64,000 bases of DNA, from positions 1,172,182-1,236,181 of the forward strand of contig VZSR01002145.1 in assembly GCA_013398615.1 (NCBI GenBank). The letters run 5' to 3'. Below, in pieces: positions 40,001-55,000 of this stretch. Each line of letters begins with the position of its first letter. Within the stretch, counting starts at the first letter, position 1. A program made the position numbers and the translations under genes. Source of the stretch: Brachypodius melanocephalos (taxonomy: Eukaryota > Chordata > Aves > Passeriformes > Pycnonotidae). The notes under the pieces were generated by a model. The model was not told the origin of the DNA. It saw only the letters and a list, made by a program, of their open reading frames with translations, and ran no database searches.

Positions 40001-43000
40001 TTTTTTCTTTTTTAATTTTCCTTCAGGAAGAGGTTTGAGCACCAGCAGAAGTTCTTGGAGGAGGAAAGAAAACGGCGGCAGTTTGAAGAGCAGAAACAAA
40101 AGCTGAGACTCCTGAGCAGTGTGAAACCCAAGGTATGGCCTGATAATGAGAGGAGTGTTTCTTACTTCAGTTTTTTGGAGATTTTTTTTTAATAGCTGTT
40201 AATGGGAGGGTCTCTTTCAACAAGCAAATCAGTGTGGAATTGCATGAGATGCCAGATTATGGCTTGAAAAACCTCTGGAAGAGTCCGTCCTTTACACACT
40301 CTGCCAGCAGCAGGCATTGCTAATTCTGGCACTGAACAAGTTTGGGTATTGGAAGAAAACTGAGCTGTTCTGTGAATTTTTCAAAACATTTTCTGTGCTG
40401 TTTCAGACAGGTGAAAAAAGCAGAGATGATGCTTTGGAGGCCATTAAAGGGAACTTAGATGGCTTTTCTAGAGATGCTAAAATGCACCCAACACCAGCAA
40501 CACATCCAAAAAAGCCAGGTTTGTAATTTTCCTCATTTTCCAACTGAAAATAAAACTCCAGTGTTTGAAATCCTCAGCAAGTGGAAGTAATTCCAACAAG
40601 TATTTTTATTTGGTGGCACAGAATGAGTGGATTAACAGTTTTGTAAAACCAAATGTCATTCTGACAACTGTTGGCTTGGTCAGGGTATGAGGGTGAAATA
40701 TTATTGATATCAGCCTTTATTAAAAGCCTTGAAATCTTTAACAGAAAGCCTCATGTGCTGTGCTAAATGTGAAACATCAAGGAAATTGATAAAGTGTTTG
40801 TTCTTTTCTAGTCAAAGCATTAATTAATGTTTTGCAGAGTGCTTTTGAAGATGAGAAGTGCTATTTAAGTGCTAAGAATGATCAAAACCGTGTGTAAAGA
40901 TTTGAGTGGAGTGTCACAGCTGGTTGATGTGTCTGTTGGGCATGGTCAAACCAAGCCTCTGTTCTCAGTAATTCGCTGGCAACAATTGCCACTTCAGATT
41001 TCTTATGGTGTAGTTTTTTTAGAGTCTAGCATGAAACAAGGCTGATCTAGTTGAGCTTTTTCCTATATAAAATTTGTGTCTGTGCTGTGGATTCACTCCT
41101 TGGTAAGTTTGCAGTTACAGGTGGTCTCTGACAACTTCTCTTTGTAGATTTGCCTGCCCTTGACCAGTTCTGTTAAAATGCATAACACTGGAAGGGATCA
41201 AGCAGAAAGTTGTCTACATGAGCAGACATTTCTTTTGTATCTTATGATATATTGCTGAGTTTCTGTGGATAAAACATTACTTTGAGGGAGAATGTCCCCC
41301 TGACAGACCCCTTTATGTCCAGTTTGAAACCTCTGGATTTGTTTTGACCCTGTCTGCTTAAAACAGACAGAATACTTTCACAGCCAGTGTTAAGAGCCAA
41401 GTTTCAGTGTTAACATCCTAAAAACCTGGGAGAGAAGATGCCTGGTTGAAGGTGGCTGCTCAGTTTTACCTTGTGTTTGCTACGCTGGCAGTGACGCCCT
41501 TCATTCACATCTGTCATCACACACACTCCACGCTGCTCCTCCTGGTCCATTTGCTGTGTATTCCCCCAGTGTTTGCCACTTTTCCCACATTCCCACCCAT
41601 GACCCTTATTCCTCATCACTTTGCCTTGTGTGTTCATTCCATTTGCAGATCATCCCACACCATCCCATTGTGCTGTCTCTGTTTCCCATTCTGCTTTTCT
41701 CGATGATGAAGAATTTAGTGACTTTATGCAAGGGCCTGTTGAAACCCCCAAACTGGTGCCTCAATCCACCTCTCAGCCTTTCCATCCTGCCACTGAGGCT
41801 GGGCAGCTGCTTTCAGAGAGGGCTGTGCTCCAACCTGTCCCTCCAGCCCAGGCTCCAGTGTTATCCACCCTGCATGGTACAACTGGGCAGGTTCCTTATT
41901 TTCCTACCTCTGCATCTCCATCCAATACTCATAAAACAGGTAACTCTAAAGTATCTTCTTTTACATGTCACCCTCTGAGCTACACAGTCTTTACTTAATC
42001 TGTTGGGGTTTTTTGTTTGTTTTTTTTTTTTCAGTCTGGCTGGAAAAAATAATTTAGACAATTAAGCAAAAACCTGCTGATCCATGGGAAAAGATGATTT
42101 AAATCTGCTTCTCCCTTCCCTTAGAACTGTCTGTAAAAGCAAGTCATGTGTGGATCCAAATACTGCTAAATATACAAATGCCTGATCTTAGGTGAATTAA
42201 ATCTTGTGTTTTAGCATAATCCTAAGTCTGTTGTGGTAGAAAAAGACACAGTTGAGATGATGGCATATGAAATAATGATTATGCTGCTGTGGAGCACTTG
42301 TGTGCTTCCTCCCTTGGAGGCTGAAGGGATGTTGGTGAGATGAGCATGAAGAATTTTGGAGATGTAAGTAGATCCTGGGCACTTCTGCTCCTGATACCTG
42401 GATGATTATGCAACAATAATCCTAACCAAGGAAATAGTTTTGAGTCTTCCTCCTCTTACTTGTTTTTTGCTTGTTGAATTTGTTGTGTTTGTGGTAAGTA
42501 AAGGGCAGAACCAGGCTCTGAAAGTGTCCGGAGAGGGTGGTGCTGTTGATCTGAGCCGGGGCTGATCATCTCTAACTCACCAGTGGTACCAAAAGTACTT
42601 TTCCTTTGAAAAGTGTGGAAGTGCAGTCTGGGCAGTTCATAACAAAGTATAAATAATTCCTCCTGCTGTTTATTCAGGCTCTTCCTTGGAGGAGAAAGCC
42701 TTAGCTAATGGCTCAGATGAATCTGAACAAGAGCAAACCAAACTTAAAACGTCCGAAGTTGGGCACAAAGCCTCGGCTGCAAGCCAAGCCCATCCCAGGC
42801 TCACCAGCGGTGACTGGGATGTTGTAGGTGGACATGAAAGTGGTCTCAGTGCTGCTGCAGAGGTGCACAAGGCTTCAGAACAAAACAGAGCAGTTGAAGA
42901 GTGTGGTGAGCAATCGAAACGTTTGACAGAATTTCAATCTAATGAGATGCTGCTTGGTGCTAACGCTCTGTTCACTAATTCCAAGGCCAACCCTGCGTAA

Positions 43001-46000
43001 TTTTGCTCTGAACGCCTGCTTGAATAATATGTCAGTGCCTCCTGCTCCTGCTCAAAGTGTAACTGCCATGATTTTGCTCTGAACTTTCTCCATGTGAGTT
43101 TATTGTTGTAATCACCTTTAACGTGTTGGTTTAATCAGGTTCGCTGTTTTAAAATATTCTCTCCTGTCTTGGGGAAAAAGAAGTTGTGCTGTCTAAAGAT
43201 ATTTTTAAAAAACTATTTAGGGAAACTTACCACTAAAGATGGTCAGTGGCAAGGTGGGTTTTAATCTTTTAACCTTGAGGGGGTAAAATCTTGCCAGGTT
43301 AAAACTCTCAGTTAGTTACTACTTGTTTCTCAAGTATTTGCTGTTCATGCACATTATGTCTAAAACTACCTGTGCTTTAGGGGCGAATATTCAAAAGATG
43401 GTCTCGATGAAAATTTAAAACAAGGTTTTGTTACAGTTTGTTGACTGAGTATGGAAGGAGGGTTAAAAACTGAGGAATAACAAGATCTGAGGAAGTGGTA
43501 AATTTATTTTACTTGCTTGGTGAAATGGAAGGAATTGCTTATATTAGAATGTGCTTGGAGTTGTGGGATGATGAGAAATTAGACTGCAGTCAGGAGATAA
43601 TCCATGTGGAAGATGACGAGATGCAGGGGTACTGGGAAAGACAAATCTGAAATGATGCTGATTTTGGCCAGACTTCCATCCAAGACGAGCATAAAATCTG
43701 TTGAGGGAGACTGAGGGGAAGAGTCCACATAGTGGAGAAGGAAATAACCGATTTTCAGGGAGTGGAGTGTGGCAGATCACGTTATGAAAGCCTGTAGTAG
43801 TGGAGATGCCTGTGGTGTCCCCTGGAGCTGGAGACTGGGAGCAGTGGATACAGGTTTGTGGACGTGGGATACAATCTTGCTGAGGTTCAGTCACTTTGCT
43901 GTTTGTGGATTTCCCAGGGGAGGATGGTCTGGGGGAACATTGTGGAGTTTATGGTAGGTATGGATTGATTTATTCCACAAACAGCCCTAATAGCAGGGAG
44001 CTGATGGGAAGCTGAATTTGTTGTAACACAGAACTGCTGTGAAACTTCGAAGGCAGCAAGACATTAGGTTCTGTACATCTGGATGTTAAAAGGGAGGCAC
44101 GTGAGGAGCTCCTTATTTCATTACATACATAACTATAATCTATTACTGCCAAATCATTCTAGTTATTATTTCATATCCCTGCAGTATCTGTTTCTCCTCT
44201 GAGCACAGTGATTCCTGTCTGAAATCTTTGCCTGAAATGCTGAATGATGCTGACCAGCTGTGGTTTAATCTCTTAAGATCATTGTACTCTGTGTCCTAAT
44301 ACAACTGTTTTTCTTGCTGAATGGAATACCTTTAGGAGTTGGAGTGTTTCCTCCCCAGGACCCCATCCAGCAAATTATGCCTCCTTGGATTTACAACGAC
44401 AGCTTGGTCCCAGGTAAACCAACCAGTGGGCATTTGGCCAGGTGGGCAGAGCAGGGTGTGAATGTACCTGTGCTTATATGGCCACTTATTGATCAAAGTC
44501 TTATTCCCTTATCAGAGGAATCCTGGATCTTTGATTTGCTACATATTTATGGTGTCTTATCTGCATTTGAAGAAATGGGGGTTTTATTCGAGCAATTTAA
44601 CAAATTCTAGATTAAACATTTGTGGCAGCAGTTTATCCCAGCAGAGGATGCATTGCTGATAATGCTGCTTTCATGGGTATTCTGCTTTTTGGCATGTCTT
44701 ATAATTAGGCAGGCTCATTTCTGAAGGCTATTTGTCTTCTATGTGTAAATAACACAGTGAATAGAAAATGAATTGCTGTAGTAAATATTGATTACGCTGA
44801 GGTTTAAATACATAAGGCTCTTAGAACTATCTTTTAATATGAGTTATCCTGCAATTTCATTAAAAAAGCGTGGTTTGAAATGCAGCACTAAGTGTATTTT
44901 ATATAAAATATTTCTCTGCTTGAGTTAAACTTGTTGGTAAAGACCATCCAATAACACATTTAGATGAAGCATGATGATACAATACAGTGCCAGAATGCTC
45001 ATATTGACTTTGAGACAACATAAAAAAGCAATAATATTTGAAAAGAGCAGTTGTCACTGTCTAACACTGCCTCCCTCACAACAGAGCTGTATAAGAAAAT
45101 CTTAGAAACCACTTTGACTCCTGCTGGAATTGACACAGCCAAGCTCTACCCCATCCTGATGTCCTCGGGCCTGCCCAGGGAGACCCTGGGGCAGATCTGG
45201 GCTTTGGCCAACCGCACCACGCCCGGGAAGCTCACCAAGGAGGAGCTCTACTCCGTGCTGGCCATGATAGCAGTGACTCAGGTATGGCTCTCACCTGGCA
45301 GCCCCCTGCCCTGGCCTGTGTGTCACCACCTCCAGTAAAATACTGCTTCTGGTGAAGAAGGAGAAACTGCCCTTGTCACTGAATCACTTCAGTGGGATTA
45401 TAATTTTATCAATTTCATCGCTTGCATTTCAATTTTCTTTAGTGCCACCTGAAGGTCTTAGATATAGTCTTAGATATATACAAATGACATGTATATATAT
45501 TTTTAATATCAAATGCAACAAATGAGCAAATGAGGCTCTGTGAAGAGGATTTACTAACATTTAATATGAAGTTCAGAGTTACACACCAAGGCAGCACAGA
45601 ATCTCAAAAATATGAAAGCTAAAACTTAAGGCATCAACAGGACAAAAATGCATGGTTCAAACTGTGCCAGGGGAGTTTCAGCTGGAACAGGAGGAAGAAT
45701 TTATTAATGAAAAGAGTTATTAAGCACTGGAAGGGGCTGCCCAGGGAGGTGGTGGAGTCCCTGTTCCTGGAGGTGCTGTGTGACAGGATGGGTCAAAGAT
45801 TGGACTCAATGGCCTCGAAGGCCTTTTCCAACCTCAGTAATTCTGTGTTGAATATAATTCACTTACATGGACCTTGATGGCGTGTTGGGATGTGGGAGGT
45901 TTACTGGGAGCTTGACCAGTTGCTGGCATCAGTACCACAAGCTACAGACTGGAGCCGAGAGCACACTCCAGCCTTTGATCGAGGCTGTCCGTGTAACTGT

Positions 46001-49000
46001 CCGTGTGCTTGTCATCTCTGCAGAGAGGGATCCCTGCCGTCAGCCCTGACGTGCTCAACCAGTTTCCAGCCGCGCCCGTCCCCACCCTGTCCGGGTTCCC
46101 GGTGCCGCTGCCCGGCGGGGTGAGCCAGCCCCCGCTGCTGCCCGCCGCTGCCCCGGCCTCCGTGGGGCTGAGCATCGGGCCCTCCGTGATGGGCATGAGC
46201 ATCCCCGGCCCTGCTCCGGCCTCGGCCGCGCCTCCGGCCCCGGCTCCAGCGCCGGCTCCAGCGGGAGGAGCTGCAGCACAACCTTCCGGAGCCTTCCTGC
46301 CCTCCTACCCGCCCGCCCAGGTGAGCTCGCTGCCTGCCTGGAAAACCCCCTTCCCTGGAAGGGAAATTAGCTTGGCACTTCCAAACTTACATGGTGATAA
46401 CAGGTTTTAAGTAACTGACAAAAAAACAGAGCCGAAATCCAGCTTGTGACGTTTGAAAATGTGAAGTGCCGCTAAGGGCGTTCTTCTATTTTTTTCAGTT
46501 CTTTCTGGTGCCATTAGAAGAGGTACAAAAGTGTTCTGTGTTGCAAAGAGGATTTTAGTTGTAGTTAGGGTTTTGTAACGCACATAAAATGGAATTTTAG
46601 ATTAAACTGCACAACAGACTCTAATAGCTGGTAAAATAGGAGTTTCAGGAGCAGCTGAGAGCACTGAAAACCTTCAGTTTGCAAAGGTAAACCATGTGGG
46701 GGATAAATTTTGCTGTTTGCAGACATGGTTCATCCTTCAGAAAATACTTTTGCAGTACTATTAATTTAAAATTATTCATTGATTTAAATTATTAGTATTT
46801 GTCCTGTATTAAAAGATGACATGGCTGTGATCAATAACACATTTATTGTGAAAGGAGTACAGTTCCTCTGTTGTTTATTCTTGCTCCCTGTAATCCTATG
46901 TGTGTTTGAGTAGGGTGAAGTGCAGACAAAGTGGAAATGCTGGTGATGCTGGTGTTGAAAGGTTTTTTTCCTTCTTTTTTTTTCCTCTTTATCACACTGC
47001 TCCGAGCTGCTTTCATGCTGTATGACAATTTGAAGAGCCAACAGCATAGCAATTCGTGTGTTGTTTATAACTCAGGCAGTAAAACCAGAAGATGATGACT
47101 TCCAGGAGTTTCAGGATGCCTCAAAGTCTGGCTCTCTGGATGACTCCTTCACAGATTTCCAGGGGGATGCAGCCAAAGCAGCCAGTTCACAGCACCGGAG
47201 CAGGTACCAGGTCCTTGGTGTTTCTGTCATTTCTCTGGCCAGTGTCTAAACTTTTGATACCTGACTGTAAATCTCAACTGAAACATCATTCAGACTCCAG
47301 CAACCCTGGCTTTTCCTTTGGGAGCCAAGATGGAATTCCTGATCTGGCAGGTTTTGTATAATGAAATAAATAAACATGTTTCTTCTCTTTGATAGTTTAC
47401 AATCAACCTTTCAAGGTCTACAAAGACTACAAAATTACAGTCTTCTTTCCTCATTATGCACCTCCCAGGTGTCTGATTGTAGACAGACACATTTTCTGGG
47501 TAGGAACCGGCTGTTCTTAGTGGCAAACAGCTCTGAATTCCATGTGAGCCCTGATTACCAGGTGCTTCCTCAGCAGTGACATCAAATGGGGATGCTCAAC
47601 CCAGTTGTTCTCTGACACTACAGCAAATGGCTTCTGTAAGAAATAGATTTTTTTCTGGAAGTCCAGAATCTTTTGGTTTGGAAGTCACATTAAAGATCAG
47701 CAGTTCCCCCCATTACCATGGGCAGAGAGACACTTCCATTAGACCAAATCGCTCCAAGCTCTGTCCAGCCTTGCCTTGGACACTCCCGGGGATGTCAGTC
47801 GATCCCACATGGATCTGAAGATGCTGATTTTAGTATATCTTGTGTTAGATGTCATTTTGCAGCTGAAGCTAATCTATTACTGAAAGTTTTGACAGAAAAC
47901 TGTTTGTAAATTGCACAATGGAAAGTTAGAGGATCATAAAAAAAAATTTCAAAAAATGGTGTTTCTTTTTCACTGCAGCAGTTCTCTTTATTCAGTTGTG
48001 AAAGCATTCAGTTTTGAACAAAATGTTACAATGAGCTATAATCTAATTGCTTATGGAGCTTTATTTAAAAAAAGCCATCTGTGGAGTACAGCTGATTAGC
48101 CATTCCATTTGCCAAGATTGCATATCTAATAGCCTGCTTTGCAGGGATGGGAAATTTAATTATATTACCATAAGCTCTCTTTTTTTTTTTGCCGTTGCAC
48201 TGTCTGTCTGCAAGCATCACAGACCAGCATCAGCACATGTGTGCAAGTGCTTCGTTTGTGTGTTGCTTGTAGGCTGCTGATAAGGAGATTTAAATGGCTC
48301 TGGAAAGATTCTTGCTCCAGGCTGAAGAATGCAATAGGAATTCATTCAGGTTTTCAATGTGAATGACACAAACTGGAGGTAGAATGCATCATTCATATGT
48401 AAAGGATGTTGTTGTGTGGAGCTGCCATGGTCTGATAAGAGGGCTTGTGTGGAGGGCAAGCAAAGCTCCCTCCTAAATCTTCCAGCATTTGCTAACAAGG
48501 TGTTTGGTTGTTGTGGCAGTTTTACTGGATAAAATAGAGTGTGTTTATGCAAAAAGACTTGCTTCTGTAACTGTGCACTAATCCTTATTTTGCTGACTAG
48601 ATACCTGCCTAAACTCACTGATTGGCACTGACAGAAGTTCAAAGTTATTATTTGCCTTCCTTTGAACAGTGATCCCACTTTATTATCTTAATTTTACAAT
48701 ATGTAATGAGATAGAATCAGAATTAGATAAGCTGAAAGTATGGAGCTGTCAAAATCTCGTGCAGTTTTAACTCTTTACTGTATCTAGTTCTATTGGGGGA
48801 ATTCTCAAAGGGATAAATTAAGCAGGAGTGATTCCTGGGGTGTGTCTGTGTCCTGGTTCTCTCCTGGGCTACGACTTCCTTGGTATAGAATTCTGGAGTG
48901 TTTTGTTCGTGGTTTTGATATAAATGAAAATCAAGAATGGTGCAAATTGACTTTGAACTACAGAAATATGATGAGATGAGAGTGGGAATTCACCCAGCTA

Positions 49001-52000
49001 AGGTCATCAAGGGCTGGATTAAACACTCATTAAGGCATAAGCTTAGGTTTAGGAACCAAATTTTGTAGGCATAATAAGAGGCTCCTTTAAATAAAACCTG
49101 GAAATGCAGATTTCTTACGGATAAATTAAGGAACTTTGCTTTTATCTCTTTTGTTTTTAGTGTTCCTTCTTTACTAATGCCACTCCCAGGTACTAAGCCG
49201 CTCTCCCCAGCTGATAAATATGCTGTGTTTAAAGGAATGGCAGCTGAGAAGCCTTCTGAGAGTGCAGCTGCTTTTGGAGGTAAAAGGACAAATACACAAC
49301 CAGTATGAGCAATTTATTGTACAGTTTCATATATCTTCTTTTTGGCATTGATAAGATATTAATATTTAAAAATCAGAGCAATTAATATAACGTTTGCTGT
49401 GTGAATTCATAATTTTGCTGTATGAATTCATCATTTCTCTGTGTAAATGTATTTCTTTTCTCCTCTTCTCTAGATGGAGGGGACAAGTACAGCGCTTTCC
49501 GGGAATTAGAGCAACCAGCAGAAAGCAAATACTTGGGTAAGCACTTGGGGCTTTGTTGTATTTTCATTATCATTTTTAGCATTTCTCTTTGAGCTGCAGA
49601 ATTTCCATCTCTGCGATTCTAAAATAATGGTGGTGCTGCTTCTCTAAAAAACTTGGTAGGAAGTATCTTGAGCAAACAGGGCACTATCCTGTTGGGACAA
49701 TGTGCTGATGGTATTTCTGGAAGGTTAGCATCTCTTCTGGGTGCTCCTGAGTTTTATTTTAAAGTAATGATGTGGTTGGAATTTGTTTTAAGTAAGGAGG
49801 CATTCATTCATGAAACCCCTGTGGTGTTTTGTGAGCTTCTCATGCTTGGAACCTCTTCAGAATTAAATGCTTGCAGTAAAATGAAATAACATTTGATCTC
49901 TTTCTGTACATGTTCTAAAATATAGAAAGTTGCTGTATTTGCCTGCTGTCAAGGTCTGACCACTCTTAACCCTTTCACCAGCTTACATTTCTAATGGAAA
50001 AGTTTGCAATTCTTCAGTAAGTTTAGTTTGCTGTGCTGTTGCAGTTTTGATCAATGAGTAGCAATTTCAGGAATATTTGTATTGTTGCTGAGCCAAATGA
50101 ATTGCTTTGGAGGGGTGGGAGAATGGAATAAAAGGTCAGGTGTAGTTGTGGTCCTTTACTGCCATTATTAAGAGTATTCTTTTAAATCTTGGTTAAACTG
50201 AATTAAAGTGTGACACTGTGGTAGCTTAAGAATTAAATACTAGTGGTGTGTTTCTAAAACAGAAAAAATCTATTTATTGGACACTTGTCTTCATGTAAGC
50301 ATCAATACTTTAAAATTACAAGTGGTCCAAGTATGTACATGCTGGTGAATGGGTTAAACAATGTTTTCATGTTCAAAAGAAGAAAGTTACAAAATTAGCA
50401 CACCAAAATATTGAATGTAAATTTGATGGAAACATTGTTACCTCATGTTGGTTTTTTGTCTCAGCCATCTGGTGATCCCCCCTGAAAAAGCAGCAGCCTT
50501 TCAGAGGGAGGAGGGGAGGAATTGCTTCTGTAAAAAGCAAATACCGTATTGGTATAATTCAAAAATTCGAAATGACATTCATTGTTTGGCAAACACGAAG
50601 AGGATGAGGTGGGGAGAAGGACTTGCATGGAGGCCAAATAAGGCAGTATTGATCTCCTTTTGAATCTATTTGTCATGGTGTGTTTTGATATTAACTCAGT
50701 GTAAAGGGAGTTTAATATGACTCTGAGGCTGTTTGAGAGAATTAAGTGTTTGCTGGAGTGAAAAGTAGAATCACTGACCTTGGCACTTGCGTGGCTCATG
50801 GAAGTTGAGTTTGCAGTTCTGTGTGCACCCCGAGGTCTTTCACTTAAACAGTCGGTGTGAAACCTTCTGACACTGCATGAAATAATTGGCTTGCTTGCAT
50901 GGTGTGAATGTGCTGTGTTTATTGGGCAGGGTTTAATTGTTGTTTTCTGCCTGTTTTCATTCCCAGGAGAGAACCTTGCAGAGTTCAAGCCCACAGGAGC
51001 TGACGATGGTTTCACAGATTTCAAAACCGCCGACAGCATCTCCCCGTTAGAGCCACCCTCCAAAGACAAACCCTTCCCTGCACCCTTCCCTCCTGTGCCT
51101 GCTCAGCCAAAACAGCCAACACAAGCCAAGACCCCTTTGAATCTGGCAGACTTGGAGCTCTTTTCCTCTCCTGGAGAAAGCAAGCAGCCATCCTTCCCAC
51201 CTGCGTTTAACACCTCAAAACCGGGCTCCTTTCCCCCGCCACCCCTTCCATCCGCCCCTGCCCAGCCAGCACCCGGCAAAACTTCAAGCTTAGCTGATGA
51301 CTTTGGAGAGTTCAACCTTTTTGGGGAGTTTTCTAACGGCGCATCAGCCAGTGGACAGGATGACTTTGCAGATTTTATGGCTTTCAACAACAGCGGGGGC
51401 TTTTCCGAACAAAAACCTGATGACAAATACAATGCACTCAAGCTGGAGGCCAGCCCTGGAGCTCAGGCTGGCTCCTCAGGCAGCACAGTGAAGGGTGGGC
51501 AAAGCTCTGCCACCACTGCTACGCCCACCAAATATGACATCTTCAAGCAGCTGTCCCTGGAGGGCTCTGGAGCGGGCTTCGAGGAGGCCAAGGACGGCGC
51601 GCTCTCCTCGGTGAAGAGCGATGATGACTTTGCTGACTTCCACTCCAGCAAGTTTTCTTCCAGCAGCGCTGAGAAGTCACTGGTGGACAAAGTGGCAGCT
51701 TTCAAGCAGGCCAAAGAAGACTCAGCTTCGGTGAAATCCCTGGATCTGCCTTCCATCGGCGGCAGCAGCGTGGGCAAGGAGGACTCCGAAGACGCGCTGT
51801 CTGTTCAGTTTGACATGAAACTGGCTGATGTGGGAGGAGATCTTAAGCATGTCATGTCTGATAGCTCTTTGGATTTGCCAACAGTTAGTGGCCAGCATCC
51901 ACCAGCAGCAGGTGAGGAACTGGTTAGATTGCTCTGGTAACGTAGGTGGTGCAGATTCCGTGTTCTCTGTGCTCAATTACAGTATTATGCACTCGTCTTT

Positions 52001-55000
52001 CAGTAGTGGAAGACTCCTCAGTGTGTGTCCCCGCCAGCCACGGCCCCTCAGCAGGGCACCCTGTAGTTTTTGTCTTAGAAGACTATAAATATAAATAGGT
52101 GGAACAGTTTGAACTCCAGGCCAGTTTATTTTTGAGATTTAACATCATCACACTGGTACCTGTTCGCTATTGGCGCTTAAGGGACTCGAGTGGAAAATAT
52201 TCCAGTGTAAACAATGTCATTCCATTTATATCAGCAAGATGATGGCAGAGTCTCACTTTAAGCTCTTGTTTTCCACAAAGCCTTTGGCCTGGGGACTTCC
52301 CCTGCTCCGAGGTTCCCAAGGGTCACTAATTGGGGCTGTTAATGAGAAGCTGACTAATCACCAACACCGGTGTATTCCCCTTACAGTGGGGCTCAGTCTG
52401 GGTAGCCAGGATTTTGCAGGACTGCAGTTGTAGAGTATTTCACACACCTTCCAGTGTTAAATCCCTCGTGGGAATCATTGTGCCAAGGGGCTGCAAGTGC
52501 TGGTCTCGTGATTGGGAGCTCTTGGACCTAAATTTAAACCGTGGGACTTTCACTTTATCCTTATCAGGTTTCCACCTTCTTTAGTTTCCCTTTATGACAA
52601 CATTCCTGAGGGAATGAACTGACCATCTCTGACCCGATCACATATCATAAAACAAATTTCCCAAGTGTCCTGCTTTTTCTTTTCATATATACATAGGAGA
52701 TAAGCTGTAGTTAAATGTTCTGTGGCCTTCAACAACACGGGAACCATTACTGTGTTCTAGGACAAGTTTTATGCAGTCAAAGGCTTTTCTGAACAGGGGG
52801 AACATACAAACTGTAAATGTAAAAGCTCTTAACTGCAAGAATTGGTTATTTCCACATGAAATCTTTCTTCCATTTTTTGCAGATATGGGTAGAGAAAAAA
52901 ATATACAGTACTGTAATTTTGCATTATATGATATTTTTAAGTAGGGGACAGAATTAAGTCGGCAACTTCGATGTGGAAGATACTCTCTAACAGGGTACAA
53001 AATATCAGGAATAATTTATTAGCGAAGACATTTAATTTTCATATTACTGCTTGGGAACACTCCAAGTTGAGAGAGCTGTCAAAACGTAGCATCAACAGTG
53101 TATTCTTGAATGTTTACTTTGGGTTTGAAAGCACTTTTTCCTAATATTTTTCTAGCCTCTTTTGGTGGTAGTTTGACTTCTGTAGCTCTTTACAGGACGT
53201 GTGCTTTTGCCACAGCAATCTGTGATGAAAAATTGCCGTTTGTGGCAGGAAAGCCTCTGTTTTTTTGGTTTGTTTCAAGGGGTTAGCCTTTCATGTGCTT
53301 GTTGCTAAACTTTTGAACCCTGAAGTATTAATTAGAAGCTATTTTTACTAAACTTAACCTTAACTCTGTATTCTCCTATGGTGCCAAGTTAGGTATTATT
53401 CTAAAAGGGAGAGTTTTGCTCCATTTAAGTGTTTGGATTTGGTAGCAGGACATGCTCTGGACACTCTGCTACAAACACTCCTGTGCTCATGTGTTCCTTT
53501 CTGTGTGTTTGATGCATTTCAAGCTGTGAACTACTGATGGTCAAGTCCTTTTTATTCTTNNNNNNNNNNTTTTTTTTTTTTTTTGTTTACATGAAGTTAA
53601 AAAGCAGATTTTTTATTTTCTTTTTTCCTCATCGTTTCCTTCGATCTGTAAATCTAATGTCAAAAAGGGACAGTATCCCTTTGTCACCTCACTGCTGGGA
53701 AATGGGAGATTGTCCCAGGGAGCTGCATGTGTGCAAGCCCTGTGTCACATCTCCAGGGGAACAGCAGCAGGACAGAGGTGCTGAGAGATGATTTCACTTG
53801 GTGATGTGCCCACACAGAGGTGTTTGTCCCTTGGCTGTGAGCTTTGACATTTGTAGCTTCCAGGTATGGGCAGGTAGGTGCTTATGCTGGGAATCAGGGA
53901 GGAATCCTTGGCTTGCTTCCCATGCCATGGTCTCTTGAGGGATGAAAGGTTTCCAGGTTTTCTCTCTGCAAAGGGGATACAGTCTCTTTAAACTCGGCTC
54001 TTAACTCTCTGTGTGGAAGGTAGATGATACTAATGTTGCCTGATTTCTCTTGCATTTACTCTTATAACCCTTTGAGCACTGGCTGCATGCTGTCAGTTTG
54101 AACCGGGCTGCTTCTTTTACACCAAATTTACGTTTCAATCCGAGTTGAGAGCATTTGAATGAGCACCTGCTCCTGTTGGGTGAACCTGATTTGTTCTTCC
54201 TGCCAAAGGTTGCAGCGAGAGGAGCCCTCAAAGGGCACCCTCAAAGGGTTATCTGCTGCACTGACACACCTGTAAAGTACCTTTTTCTTTGGCATTACTG
54301 GAGATTCTCTGTATATTTTAATCAACTGCAGGTTTTTTTGCTGCTTTTTCTAATGTCTGATTTCAACTAAACATTTCCTGTGTGAATGTGCCTTTTCAGA
54401 TCTGCTTTGATATCTCTCTTCTGCAAGTATTGACCTGCATGCTTTACTCTGATACCGCCCTTCTGAGCTCCTCTGTATCACTATCTTTTGTGATCTGTAA
54501 GTCCTGCTGTGTTAATAAATATTATCTTGGCATATTTTGAAAACGTGGGGATGTGTGTGATTTGTTGCAAACCAGCAATGTATCTCTTTTTCCTCAAAAA
54601 TTACAAAGTTTAAGGTTCTAGTATCCCCTTAAGCTGGTGGGTGCCTTTCTCTCGCAGAGCAGGGTGTGGGTGAGCTTCTTTCTCCTCTTCCAACACTTTG
54701 ACCTCACTCCCTGTGACCTTCTGAATCTTTACATATCAGCCTAAATAATATTTTCCCCAAGATCTGTATTTGAGAGGGATGGAGTGGAGGAAATGTGTGG
54801 TGGCAGGGTTGTTTCTCTGAGTTGGCACTGAAAAACTGTGTTGCTGTCTAGGCTTTTATGAGTAGAAGCCCGCTCAATAATATTCTGATATTTAGCTAAT
54901 CCAGTGTGAGTTAACCAGAACCCCAAAGTAAAATTTTCCATTTGGGAAGTTCTGCCTTCTGAATATTGGAACTTTCCAACATGAATGACAGCTGCGAATT

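Larger units (their letters stand above)
44414..46023 (+). other. SYNRG introns 9 and 10 (around exon 10)
   Basis: Apart from exon 10 (45085-45281) and a CR1 remnant (45620-45850) nothing is recognised. Confidence 0.7.
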
